Origin: CAZWDL01 sp964632995 | GTDB taxonomy: Bacteria > Bacteroidota > Bacteroidia > Chitinophagales > Saprospiraceae | Assembly: GCA_964632995.1 (NCBI GenBank) | Contig: CAZWDL010000094.1 | Location: 1 to 30,195, forward strand | DNA: 30,195 nt | Direction of reading: 5' to 3' | Part shown: piece after piece, positions 16,342-23,660 of the stretch | How the letters are laid out: each line of letters opens with the position of its first letter | Numbering within the stretch: the first letter of the stretch is position 1 | Translations under genes and position numbers: made by a program | Notes under the pieces: generated by a model | Told to the model about the DNA's origin: nothing | The model's input: only the letters and a program-made list of their open reading frames with translations | The model's database searches: none

Positions 16342-16581
16342 CGTTTACGAAACCTTCAGAGGTGTATCGATTACCCATATCTTTGGTCGGTACTGAACTT
16401 CTGCGGTTCTACGGTTTTTCTGTTCCTCTGTTCTGCGGTTCTGACCTGTTTAAAGCAGTTTTTTACCTTCTTATTGACATTCAGAACCGCAGAACAGTAA
16501 AACCGATGAACAGACGAACCGTAGAAGTAGCCAAAACCGAACTTATGGGTAATCAACACACCTTCGGAGGTTTCGTAAACG
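16342..16581. repeat. 240-bp palindromic intergenic element
   Basis: Outer arms CGTTTACGAAACC (16342-16354) and its exact complement (16569-16581) enclose further matching arm sequence. A perfect 17-bp inner pair, CTGTTCTGCGGTTCTGA (16428-16444 with 16481-16497), closes the structure, leaving a 36-base loop. TTCTGCGGTTCT occurs twice in the left arm. It lies between the permease and the aldo/keto reductase. Related pieces occur at 20876-20921 and 21423-21450. It may act as a terminator for the ABC operon and looks like a non-coding interspersed repeat. Confidence 0.65.
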
Positions 16582-16657
16582 CATCCAATCGGGAGGTTTT
16601 ATGAACTCCCCCCTTTATTGTACCTTGCTCCTCATTGCCACACAACCCATCAAAATT

Positions 16658-17674
16658 ATGCTGGAACACCGATACCACCGCCCCCTGGGCAGAACCGGAC
16701 TGATGGTTTCCCCCATCGGCCTGGGCACGGATAACTTTGCCAACCCCACTTCCGAAGAAAATTCGATCCAAATCATCAACCACGCTATCGAAAGCGGCAT
16801 CAACCTCATCGATACGGCCAACAGCTACGCCGACGGAGAATCGGAGCGCATCATCGGGAAGGCGCTGCGGGAAAACGGCCGGCGCGAAGAGGTCATCCTG
16901 GCCACCAAGTTTTACTATCCTACGGGCAACAAGGGCATCAACGACCGGGGCACCTCCCGCAAACACATCATCAAGGCCTGCGAGGATTCCCTGCGCAGAT
17001 TACAAACCGGTTACATCGACCTGTATCAGATGCATCGCGTTCCCATGAATATGCCGCTGGAGGAAGTGCTGTCTACCCTGAGCGACCTGGTGCAGCAGGG
17101 CAAGATCCGCTATTTTGGAGCGACCACCTCTCCCGCCTGGAAAATCGCCGAAAGCAAACTGCTCTCCGACTTCAGGCACTACTCCCACGCCGTCTCCGAA
17201 CAGCTACCCTACAACCTGCTGGACCGCCGCGCCGAAAATGAGGTTTTGCCTGCTTGTCAATGGGCCGGCCTGGCCGTACTCGTCTGGTCTCCTCTCGCCA
17301 TGGGCATGCTGACGGGCAAGTACGACGAGCAGGACCCCGGAAGTTTTGATACGGTGCGCTATCAGCGAGGCGGCATTTACGCAGAGCGCATCACGGCCAG
17401 CGCGGTCGCTACCGGACAGCAGTTCAGCAAGCTCGCCAGAGAAGCCGGCCTGAAACCGGCCCATCTGGCCATGCTCTGGGTGAAAGATCAGCCCGGGATA
17501 ACGGCCCCCCTGCACGGCGCCAGAACCCTGGCGCAGCTGGAGGATATCGTCCCCCTGATGAGCCGGTCGCTGGACCCCGGTCTTCGCGCCGCCTGTGACG
17601 AGATCGTCCCCCCGGGCAGCGCTGCTGCAGACTTTTTGAATACGGCCCCCTGGATGAAAGGACAGTTAATGTAA
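16658..17674 (+). CDS. Aldo/keto reductase
   Basis: I start at the ATG at 16658 (338 residues, MLEHRYHRPLGRTGLMVSPI) because the family begins just before the LGRTGL strand. An in-frame ATG at 16601 adds 19 residues with no counterpart. The catalytic tetrad is visible: Asp52 and Tyr57 (DTANSYADG), Lys84 (LATKFYY) and His126 (YQMHRVP). The C-terminal NADP-binding region (GARTLAQLEDIVP) is present. It is a cytoplasmic NAD(P)H-dependent reductase of aldehydes, ketones or sugars, close to the YajO/AKR-potassium-channel-beta class. The gene stands alone between a palindromic repeat and a decayed kinase fragment. Confidence 0.9.
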   Translation: MLEHRYHRPLGRTGLMVSPIGLGTDNFANPTSEENSIQIINHAIESGINLIDTANSYADGESERIIGKALRENGRREEVILATKFYYPTGNKGINDRGTSRKHIIKACEDSLRRLQTGYIDLYQMHRVPMNMPLEEVLSTLSDLVQQGKIRYFGATTSPAWKIAESKLLSDFRHYSHAVSEQLPYNLLDRRAENEVLPACQWAGLAVLVWSPLAMGMLTGKYDEQDPGSFDTVRYQRGGIYAERITASAVATGQQFSKLAREAGLKPAHLAMLWVKDQPGITAPLHGARTLAQLEDIVPLMSRSLDPGLRAACDEIVPPGSAAADFLNTAPWMKGQLM

Positions 17675-17761
17675 GTATTTAGTCCCCCATCCAACCAAAG
17701 GCAAATAGGAGCAAGGTGAAATGATAATCATCATTTGCCGGAATGACGTTCGGCTTTTGGC

Positions 17762-17903
17762 CAAATCAGCCTGGATATGCTGAACACTCGTAACAAAGAA
17801 ACCCAGCTGCTCGACAAATGCCTTGAACTCCGGCAGCGCGTCGTCATCGACAATACCCAACCTGACCAAGGAGGAAGGCAAAAAGTATCTCGAACAAATT
17901 TTC
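17762..17903 (+). pseudogene. Fragment of an AAA-type P-loop kinase, frameshifted
   Basis: The reading QISLDMLNTRNKETQLLDKC continues as LELRQRVVIDNT in one frame. After dropping one C from the CCC at 17856-17858 it goes on as NLTKEEGKKYLEQIF. Together this resembles the middle of small predicted ATP-dependent kinases (AAA_33 type), which have a conserved RNK...LL..CL....VVDNTN motif. The Walker A half is missing upstream and the sequence runs out at the 3' end of the DUF748 gene. This is a decayed remnant; the assignment rests on pattern recall. Confidence 0.5.
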
Positions 17904-20223
17904 ATCCCTCATCCTCCCGTTCCGTAGCTTTCTCCTCCGTTTCTTCCCCATCCACACCGAACTCCACTGTAAACTTCGGATGTGTCTGATTGAGGGAGAT
18001 TTCTTCGGTCGAAAGGTTCTTGATGGTAAAGCGATTGGCCGGGATTTCCCGTTCTTCGGTGAGGTATTGCGCAATCAGCTCCTGCTGCGCAGCGATAGCG
18101 GTATCCAGTTCATTTTGCAGATTTTCTTCGCCGTAGCGCCGCCGGGCGTTATCGGCGATGGAAATCGTAGAATCGTAAACCGGGGAGGTTTCAGCCAGAA
18201 AAGCGCGGAACAGGGAATCGGTGGTGGCGATAGTATTGAGCTGTTGTAAGGAATCTTCGGCTACTGAGGTAGCGGCGAGGTAGTCGGTCTTGGCTTTCCG
18301 GATGGCCAAAGCATCCAGTTCGTATTCGCGGTTGTAGAGGTGGAGCAGGTCGACGGTGATCTCCGGTTTTTTACTCAGCACCCGGCTAATGGAATTGAGT
18401 GACTTGATCTGCCGTTTTTCCAGATTGGTTTGTCCGCTGTTGAAGTAGATGGTTTTCAGGTCATTCTCGTCCACGTTGAAAGCGTCGGCCAGGAGGCGGA
18501 AGGGGGTGCTGGCTGCCTTGACGACGATATTTTTGATCACCTGCCAGATGATCTTTCCCAGTTTGTACTTGGGATCCTCCAGTTGCCCTTCGATGGGAAT
18601 ATCCAGATCGACGTTTCCGTTGACATTACGGATGAGGGCGACGGCGAATTTCATGGGGAGAGAATTACCTGAGCTGGTCTTCAGTTTGTCTCCCACCTCG
18701 ATCTGTTCGATAAGCAGGTGGTTGTCGCTCTGGAGGTAGTAGTCCTTGATGCTGTTGGTGCTGGTGAAGGTCACGGCGCCCTCTAAGAAGGGGTGGGCAG
18801 TATAGAAGCGGGAGTAGGGGCTGAAACGGGTGAGAAAAACGCCTTTGATCTGGAAGTCGACGTCCATATTGCGCACCCCTTCCCGGCTGATTTGCACCTT
18901 CCCATCGATCGAACCGGTCCGGTTGACGATTCCGGCAAAGGCGAACTCCGCTTCTTCATCCTCTAACTCGATTTCGCCGGCCGTGATGCTGGTCGAAGAA
19001 AGGTCGAAGTAAAACGGATCCTCCAGGGTGTAGTCGTAAAACCGCAGGTTGAAATTTTGCACCGCTACCGTGTCAATCGCGTAGGCATTGAAGATGTAGT
19101 CCTTGGTCAGGTCGTAGATGTACAGCGCCAAGTATTCGAAAGGGCTGGCGTAGTAGTTTTGGGTGTTGATTTTCCGTTCTGCCGTATCGGCGGCCGCATT
19201 TTCAACGGAAAGAGAATCCGGGGGGCCGCGCACGATCAGGTTGCTGAAATTATCGCCCTTGGCCAGGTACTCAAATTTGAGGTAGGTGTCTGATAATTGC
19301 AGCTTCCGGAAGTCAAAGAGGCGGTTTTGCGTATCGATGGAATCAACCCCCAGCTCCAGCTTGTCTGTCAGTACGAGGGTGTCCTGTTCCGGGTCGGTCA
19401 TCCTAAAGTCGCCGACCTCAAATTGTCCGCTGCAGGCCAGGAAGTCTGCGTTGCCGCTGAGGTGAAAGTCGGCATTGAAGTTTCCGACGAAGTCGCCCAG
19501 GCGAATGCCCCGGGTGACGTAGGGCTTGAAAGGTTCCAGCGCCAGGGTCTTGATCGCTGTGCTGGTTTGGTAATCCCCGTTCTGCAGGTTATAGCGTATT
19601 TGCCCGTCCAGGCTCCCGCCGGCGGGCTGCTGCGCGCGAAAATCGGCGCGGAAGACCGTATCAACGGAGCTGAAGGCGTGGACCCCGATGCCTATGGAAT
19701 CGAGCACGATATGACTGCCGACAGAGAGATCGTCGTAGATGATTTGAGACCGATGTAAGGTAACCTTGTTCAGCTGATAAGCCCAACCGCTGTCGTTTCC
19801 CGTCGTTTCCGGCACCGTTTCCTCCGGCTCCAGCAGGTCGTCGAAGTTGAACCCGGAACCCGCGTAGATGATATGGCCGTAGAATTCATCGACGCTCAGT
19901 TCTTCAATTACGGCCTTGGATTTAAAGAGCGGCCACAAGGCCAGATTGACGTAGGTGCTGCTCCATTTTACGAAAGTGGAATCCGACTGCGGCTCCGTGA
20001 TGCGGACCCCCCCGGCCGTGGCACCTAGCGTGAAGGGATTGAGACGCAGCTGCTCAATCGTGATATCCCGGTTGATCCATTCCCGGTCGTGTTTTTCGAT
20101 GTAGCGGATAGTCCACCAGGGGAGAAAAAGATAGATGCCGATGAGTAAAAAGAGTATTAGTCCAATGATAACTATTAACCACCGGGGAAGGCGAAGCAAT
20201 AACTTTCTTTTTGATTTTTTCAT
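17902..20223 (-). CDS. DUF748/AsmA-like envelope protein
   Basis: 773 residues. One N-terminal membrane anchor (about 13-36, LPRWLIVIIGLILFLLIGIYLFLPWW) is followed by a long beta-rich region. AsmA/DUF748 hallmarks are present: REWINRDITIEQLRLNPFTL, IEELSVDEFYGHI near the start, and VDLDIPIEGQLEDPKYKLGK followed by IIWQVIKNIVVKAASTPFRL near residues 545-580. The tail (about 590-690) carries LKTIYFNSGQTNLEKRQIKS, an OmpA-like segment often fused in this family. Such proteins are thought to bridge the periplasm and affect lipid transport or outer-membrane homeostasis. The gene is monocistronic on the - strand. Confidence 0.87.
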   Translation of the reverse strand: MKKSKRKLLLRLPRWLIVIIGLILFLLIGIYLFLPWWTIRYIEKHDREWINRDITIEQLRLNPFTLGATAGGVRITEPQSDSTFVKWSSTYVNLALWPLFKSKAVIEELSVDEFYGHIIYAGSGFNFDDLLEPEETVPETTGNDSGWAYQLNKVTLHRSQIIYDDLSVGSHIVLDSIGIGVHAFSSVDTVFRADFRAQQPAGGSLDGQIRYNLQNGDYQTSTAIKTLALEPFKPYVTRGIRLGDFVGNFNADFHLSGNADFLACSGQFEVGDFRMTDPEQDTLVLTDKLELGVDSIDTQNRLFDFRKLQLSDTYLKFEYLAKGDNFSNLIVRGPPDSLSVENAAADTAERKINTQNYYASPFEYLALYIYDLTKDYIFNAYAIDTVAVQNFNLRFYDYTLEDPFYFDLSSTSITAGEIELEDEEAEFAFAGIVNRTGSIDGKVQISREGVRNMDVDFQIKGVFLTRFSPYSRFYTAHPFLEGAVTFTSTNSIKDYYLQSDNHLLIEQIEVGDKLKTSSGNSLPMKFAVALIRNVNGNVDLDIPIEGQLEDPKYKLGKIIWQVIKNIVVKAASTPFRLLADAFNVDENDLKTIYFNSGQTNLEKRQIKSLNSISRVLSKKPEITVDLLHLYNREYELDALAIRKAKTDYLAATSVAEDSLQQLNTIATTDSLFRAFLAETSPVYDSTISIADNARRRYGEENLQNELDTAIAAQQELIAQYLTEEREIPANRFTIKNLSTEEISLNQTHPKFTVEFGVDGEETEEKATEREDEG

Positions 20224-20319
20224 AAGGACAACGAGCGTGCTTGAGATGATAGGTTCTTGATTTTAAAGCAATTTAAGAAAATCGCTTCTTGGAAACCAGG
20301 CTAACCTCCCCGGTTTTAT

Positions 20320-20600
20320 AAAATTGAGCGTAAAACCCATTGGTCTTTAGCCAATGGGATGAAAGCGAATGTTTGTTTTTTTGAAAAACATTGTTTTAAA
20401 ATATTGCTATTTTAAAACTTTCTGTGCACATTTGTAGTGTCAGTAAAAGACGTAAAAACCTCGTTAGGGACTAGCGAGTACACGGGTGGAGAGAACGTAA
20501 GACTCCTAACTAGACTACCTGTCATCAGGCAGGTTTCGAGCAGTGAGCTATTCTCTGTGAAGCCCGAAGCCCACCTGTCTTCAGCAGGTGGGTAGTTCAC
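20320..20600 (+). mobile_element. IS200/IS605-like non-autonomous element, copy B, with left and right ends
   Basis: The left end AATTGAGCGTAAAA leads into hairpin CCCATTGG-TCTTTAG-CCAATGGG (20336-20358). Next are an AT-rich segment and the 65-bp block shared with copy A (20439-20503). A second hairpin ACCTG/CAGGT lies at about 20517-20534. The right end is GTGAAGCCCGAAG, then CCCACCTG-TCTTCAG-CAGGTGGG (20570-20592), then TAGTTCAC (20593-20600). This right end closely resembles those of TnpB-bearing IS200/IS605 elements, where the same sequence forms the 3' scaffold of the TnpB guide RNA. An open frame from 20416 ends in the right end at TAG 20593 and reads as a TnpB-like tail (TGGENVR, FSVKPEAHLSSAGG). 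No transposase or nuclease body is present. Confidence 0.65.
20437..20600 (+). ncRNA. Candidate omega-RNA (TnpB guide RNA scaffold) fossil
   Basis: In IS200/IS605 elements the guide RNA is made from the end of tnpB through the right end, and the guide is the flanking DNA. Here the tnpB-tail block, two hairpins and the right end TAGTTCAC are kept without the tnpB body. The flanking bases from 20601 (AATGTAAAGCAATTAA) would be the guide. Expression is unknown, and the call is an inference from element structure. Confidence 0.35.
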
Positions 20601-20609
20601 AATGTAAAG

Positions 20610-20873
20610 CAATTAACCAGTGAAAAGACTTTCGAGATCACCTGGGACGGCGGCGCCGTGCAGCAGTACAACTTCCCGCAGTACGACATGGTCAAAATGT
20701 CTGTAGCGCCGACGGTGGAAGTCCACATCATGGAAAACGAAGAATACCCCGGTGGGGTAGGCGAACCTGGAACACCGCCCGCCGCGCCGGCCCTGGTCAA
20801 TGTGCTGTTCGCCGCAGCGGGCGTGCGGGAGCGGGCGCTGCCGCTGGTGAAGCGGGGATACCGGTTTGTGTGA
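20610..20873 (+). pseudogene. 3' fragment of a molybdenum hydroxylase large subunit (isoquinoline 1-oxidoreductase type)
   Basis: The frame reads TSEKTFEITWDGGAVQQYNF, then MSVAPTVEVHIMENEEYPGG, VGEPGTPPAAPALVNVLFAA and ends LPLVKRGYRFV. This is the strongly conserved C-terminus of aldehyde oxidase/isoquinoline oxidoreductase beta subunits, where PGGVGEPG-x-PP-x-APA forms part of the molybdopterin site. Only about 85 of the usual 700 or more residues remain. The upstream side is cut within 20 bp of the IS200/IS605-like right end, and the 5' part is absent from the window. A Met codon at 20658 would give 71 residues, but that is not a functional gene. Confidence 0.75.
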
Positions 20874-20875
20874 CC

Positions 20876-20921
20876 GTTTGCGAAACATCCACGTTATCGA
20901 AACTTCGGAGGTTTCGTAAAC
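20876..20921. repeat. Short inverted repeat related to the 16342 element
   Basis: GTTTGCGAAAC (20876-20886) and GTTTCGTAAAC (20911-20921) form an inverted pair with one mismatch. The segment TTCGGAGGTTTCGTAAAC also occurs at 16563-16580. It lies directly after the oxidoreductase fragment. Confidence 0.5.
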
Positions 20922-20978
20922 TTCTTAAAAAAAGCAGGAGGCCCCTTCCCAGGGAACCTGGCTTATCCCATACAGCTG

Positions 20979-21263
20979 TTATTTCTGCACAAAAGTCCCC
21001 ATCGACAGGCGCAGTATTTTAGCCGAGGGCTGATAATCAAACCCGTAGTGAGTTGGGTAGAACTTGCCCGGCGCCGGATACTTCGCCGGCTGTTTGATCG
21101 GTTTGCTTCCCGATTTGAACTGCTCGATGTAGGTTTTGTCGATCATCGTCTCCAGGAAGTTTACCTCACCGTCGTAGGAACCGTAGATAAAGGTTTCAGT
21201 GAAAGGCTGTCCGTTGAACACAGGCTCGGAGGGGTTGATCCAGTGGACGCCCATCTGCGGCAC
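20979..21263 (-). pseudogene. C-terminal fragment of a DUF5602/TTHB210-like exported protein
   Basis: The - strand reads VPQMGVHWINPSEPVFNGQP, then FTETFIYGSYDGEVNFLETM and ends FYPTHYGFDYQPSAKILRLS. MG-x-HW, FNGQPF and FIYGSYDG-x-x-x-F are the recognisable features of the DUF5602/TTHB210-like domain C-terminus. The normal N-terminal signal and first half are missing, and the frame is cut at about 21264 where a different gene fragment begins on the opposite strand. The alternative GTG start at 21263 is only the first codon after the break. Function of the family is unknown. Confidence 0.6.
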
Positions 21264-21420
21264 GCCGCCCGTGGGGTACTACGTCGGCTACAAAATCTGC
21301 GAATCCTATTACGAGGAAGCGACGGATAAAACGGCGGCGCTGCGGGAAATGGTGAAAACCGGGAACGGCAAGAAGTTTTTGAAAAGAAGCAGGTACGCGG
21401 AGAAAGTTGACCGGTATTGA
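21264..21420 (+). pseudogene. C-terminal fragment of a DUF2268-like predicted protease/lipoprotein
   Basis: The frame reads PPVGYYVGYKICESYYEEAT, then DKTAALREMVKTGNGKKFLK and ends RSRYAEKVDRY. The pattern P-x-VGYY-x-GYK-x-x-x-x-YY ... D-x-x-x-AL-x-x-[ML] ... FL-x-x-S-[KR]-[YW] is the tail of DUF2268/GldB-related proteins. The HExxH-bearing body is absent. The join with the oppositely oriented DUF5602 fragment at about 21262 is abrupt, which points to a rearrangement breakpoint. Confidence 0.55.
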
Positions 21421-21422
21421 GG

Positions 21423-21450
21423 CTTACGAAACGTTGGAGATGCACTGATT
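21423..21450. repeat. Solo arm of the 16342-type palindromic repeat
   Basis: CTTACGAAACGTTGGAGATG followed by CACTGATTAC resembles the left arm at 16344-16373 (TTACGAAACCTTCAGAGGTG followed by TATCGATTAC). No matching right arm follows before the next gene. Confidence 0.4.
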
Positions 21451-21525
21451 ACAGCTATAGCGCACTCCCGGAAAACTTTTTTGTTATACGAAAGTATTCG
21501 GACAGATCACTACAAACAAAATTAC

Positions 21526-22899
21526 ATGCTGAGATCATCCATTTTCTTATTGTTACCCCTCTTTCTATTCACTTCCTGCAACAATGCCGGCTCCGAACAG
21601 ACGGAAACGGCCGAAACTCCCTGGTGGACCGGCGCCTCCGACGAGCAACTGCTCGACTCCACCCAGCGCCAGGCCTTCCGCTACTTCTGGGATCACGCCG
21701 AGCCCAATTCCGGCCTCGCCCGCGAACGCTTCCATCCGAGCGGCGATTACCCGCAAAATGATTCGCATATTGTCACCATCGGCGGTACCGGCTTCGGACT
21801 GATGGCCATCCTCTCCGGCATCGAGCGCGGCTACATCACCCGTAAGCAGGCTGTCGAGCGCTTCCGGCAGATCGTCGACTTCCTGGAAAGCGCCGATCGC
21901 TTCCACGGCATCTGGCCGCACTGGCTCAATGGCCGCACCGGTGAAGTCAAACCCTTTAGCCAGAAAGATGACGGCGCCGATATCGTAGAGAGCGCCTTCC
22001 TCGCCCAGGGCCTGCTCTGCGTGCGCCAGTACTTTCAGGACGGCAGCGAAACCGAGCAGGCGCTGGCCGCCGACATCGACACGCTCTGGCGGGAGATGAA
22101 CTGGAACTGGCATACCAAAGGCGAAAACGCGCTGTACTGGCACTGGTCGCCCAATTACGGCTGGGAGATGGACTTTAATATCCAGGGCTACAACGAGTGC
22201 CTGATCGCCTTCGTGCTGGGCGCTTCCTCGCCCACCCATCCTGTCGATCCGGCTGTCTACCACAAGGGCTGGGCCCGCGGCGGCGATATTGTCGCGAACG
22301 ATAGCTTTCTGGGCTATGAACGGGTGCTCGATTACTATTCCGGCAGTGACGCACCGGTCGGCCCGCTTTTCTGGGCCCATTATTCCTACCTAGGCCTGGA
22401 CCCCCGCGGATTGACAGATCAGTACGCCGACTACGAGTTGCTCAACCGCAACCACGCTCTCATACATTACACTTACTGTGTGCAGAACCCGCAAGGGTTT
22501 GAAGGCTACGGTGAAGACTGCTGGGGCCTCACCTCCAGCTATACCCGGAATGATGACGGCAGCGTCGGCTACGCCGGGCATCGCCCCGGCGCCGACAGAG
22601 GGGTGATTTCCCCAACGGCCGCCGTCAGTTCTATCCCCTACACGCCGGAAAAATCGATGCAGGCCATCCGGGGCTTCTACAGGGACTACGGTGGTATGCT
22701 GGTCGGCCCCGCCGGCTTCTACGACGCCTTCAGTCCCGAATACGACTGGGTAGCCGAACGCTACCTGGCTATCGACCAGGGGCCTATTGTGGCAATGATC
22801 GAAAATCATCGCAGCGGGATGTTCTGGGAGTTATTTATGAGCTGCCCGGAGGTGAAGGAAGGATTGAGAAGACTGGGGTTCAGCAGTCCGCATATTTGA
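21526..22899 (+). CDS. Glucoamylase-family / GH144-like beta-1,2-glucanase lipoprotein
   Basis: I choose the ATG at 21526 (457 residues) since it opens into a lipoprotein signal, MLRSSIFLLLPLFLFTSC, with Cys18 as the lipidation site. An upstream in-frame codon at 21481 would spoil the signal. The mature protein is the (alpha/alpha)6 glycoamylase-type domain (PF10091-like). Conserved segments include QRQAFRYFWDHAEPNSGLAR, TIGGTGFGLMAI, DGADIVESAFLAQGLL, WHWSPNYGWEMDFNIQGYNE, GPLFWAHYSYLGLDPRGL, GYGEDCWGLTSSYT and AIDQGPIVAMIENHRSG. Bacteroidota homologues include endo-beta-1,2-glucanases of family GH144, often in outer-membrane glucan utilisation. Catalytic residues were not assigned. It is followed by a strong stem at 22915. 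Confidence 0.88.
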   Translation: MLRSSIFLLLPLFLFTSCNNAGSEQTETAETPWWTGASDEQLLDSTQRQAFRYFWDHAEPNSGLARERFHPSGDYPQNDSHIVTIGGTGFGLMAILSGIERGYITRKQAVERFRQIVDFLESADRFHGIWPHWLNGRTGEVKPFSQKDDGADIVESAFLAQGLLCVRQYFQDGSETEQALAADIDTLWREMNWNWHTKGENALYWHWSPNYGWEMDFNIQGYNECLIAFVLGASSPTHPVDPAVYHKGWARGGDIVANDSFLGYERVLDYYSGSDAPVGPLFWAHYSYLGLDPRGLTDQYADYELLNRNHALIHYTYCVQNPQGFEGYGEDCWGLTSSYTRNDDGSVGYAGHRPGADRGVISPTAAVSSIPYTPEKSMQAIRGFYRDYGGMLVGPAGFYDAFSPEYDWVAERYLAIDQGPIVAMIENHRSGMFWELFMSCPEVKEGLRRLGFSSPHI

Positions 22900-22914
22900 G
22901 CGCTTTTCGAAGCA

Positions 22915-22947
22915 ATTGACGGGGTGACTTTGGGTCACCCCGTCAAT
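22915..22947 (+). terminator. Perfect 14-bp stem, 5-base loop
   Basis: ATTGACGGGGTGAC (22915-22928) pairs exactly with GTCACCCCGTCAAT (22934-22947) around TTTGG. It starts 16 bp after the glucanase stop. No T tract follows, so it may be a 3' mRNA stabiliser or a Rho-assisted end rather than a classic intrinsic terminator. Confidence 0.55.
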
Positions 22948-22965
22948 CTAACCGGGGCCGGAATC

Positions 22966-22979
22966 ATTATGTCGCCGCT
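22966..22979 (-). repeat. Isolated copy of the AGCGGCGACATAAT repeat word
   Basis: ATTATGTCGCCGCT is the exact reverse complement of 2450-2463, the end of the REP-like cluster. It looks like a remnant of such a cluster next to the small membrane gene. Confidence 0.5.
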
Positions 22980-23040
22980 CAGGTAAGTAAGAGCCGTTCC
23001 TTCCCCATGCGCCAAAGTTGGTAGGGCGCCCATAACAGGC

Positions 23041-23298
23041 TTAAATAGAGAAAAAGTCCATAGGCCATTTGAAAAAACAGGGGAAACCCAGATACCAGAT
23101 ATTCAGTAATAAAGCGCCTTCTATCCAGGAACAACTCCTGTTAATCCGTCGATACTTCCGCGCCAGTTTAGCGGGACATCCCAATTCCGAAGTAGCCGCC
23201 TTAAATGCGGACGGCAGGTTCTCTTTCTGCTTCAGGTGGAAATCGAGTCGCAGTCGCAGATCGTCTTCCAGTTCTTCCAGGGCCTGACGATACCCCAT
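23041..23298 (-). CDS. Small permease-prefix (HAAS-like) membrane protein, possibly truncated
   Basis: 85 residues. The N-terminal helix pair MGYRQALEELEDDLRLRLDF with LPSAFKAATSELGCPAKLAR has the permease-prefix/HAAS pattern (Y-x-x-x-LEELEDHL ... [AS]-x-x-x-LG-x-P-x-x-LA). It is the same kind of module that starts the permease at 13640. A single hydrophobic segment (about 59-77, IEGALLLNIWYLGFPCFF) follows and then the protein stops. A larger membrane partner would normally follow, so this may be a truncated gene. No PadR gene is visible next to it. Confidence 0.55.
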   Translation of the reverse strand: MGYRQALEELEDDLRLRLDFHLKQKENLPSAFKAATSELGCPAKLARKYRRINRSCSWIEGALLLNIWYLGFPCFFKWPMDFFSI

Positions 23299-23331
23299 AT
23301 CTTTTAACCCTGTTTCATGCTTTTGAGTGAC

Positions 23332-23498
23332 CTAGTACACTGTGTATTAAGTTAGTTAGCATTTTGAAGAGGGGATTTTTTCCTCAATCGAGGCGCTGCG
23401 GAGCCTCGTAGCCTAAGCTACGAAGGCGAGCACGGAACGAAGAGTGAGGGAAAAAGAGCCCTTCAAAATGTTGAAAAATTTAGTACACAGTGTACTAG
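23332..23498. mobile_element. Palindromic element 1 of 3, bounded by CTAG
   Basis: CTAGTACACTGTGTA (23332-23346) pairs exactly with TACACAGTGTACTAG (23484-23498). The arms continue with good similarity (CATTTTGAAG and CTTCAAAATG among others) to a centre with CGTAGC-CTAA-GCTACG (23407-23422). There is no coding content. Both ends carry CTAG. Confidence 0.6.
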
Positions 23499-23660
23499 TG
23501 CTCTGTCCCAAAAGTAACTGTCGGTAATTCTGGCCTCTTTTGGCGCTGGGCTTCGTTGCTCATTCCTTACGTAGCTCCAGCTATGCGCGTCATGAGCGCC
23601 TCGCTCAGCACCAAAACAGCCGCTGAATTCCTCGAAAGAACTTCTGGGACAGAGCACTAG
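23495..23660. mobile_element. Palindromic element 2 of 3, bounded by CTAG
   Basis: CTAGTGCTCTGTCCCA (23495-23510) pairs exactly with TGGGACAGAGCACTAG (23645-23660). Inner arms match less well. It shares the CTAG at 23495-23498 with element 1. A YTAR-type 4-bp duplication with such ends would fit an IS5-group MITE. There is no coding content. Confidence 0.6.

Noticed and set aside
15407..16378. A 323-residue - strand frame opposite the permease
   Set aside because: Gln/Asp/His-rich antisense shadow; the + strand frame encodes clear FtsX transmembrane segments.
6854..20600. A composite transposon or genomic island defined by the inverted copies
   Set aside because: No transposase or integrase inside, copy A lacks a right end, and the cargo is ordinary housekeeping-type genes; independent insertions explain it more simply.
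20412..20612. A 66-residue - strand frame over the IS200/IS605-like element
   Set aside because: The conserved frame between the two element copies is on the other strand; this is its antisense.
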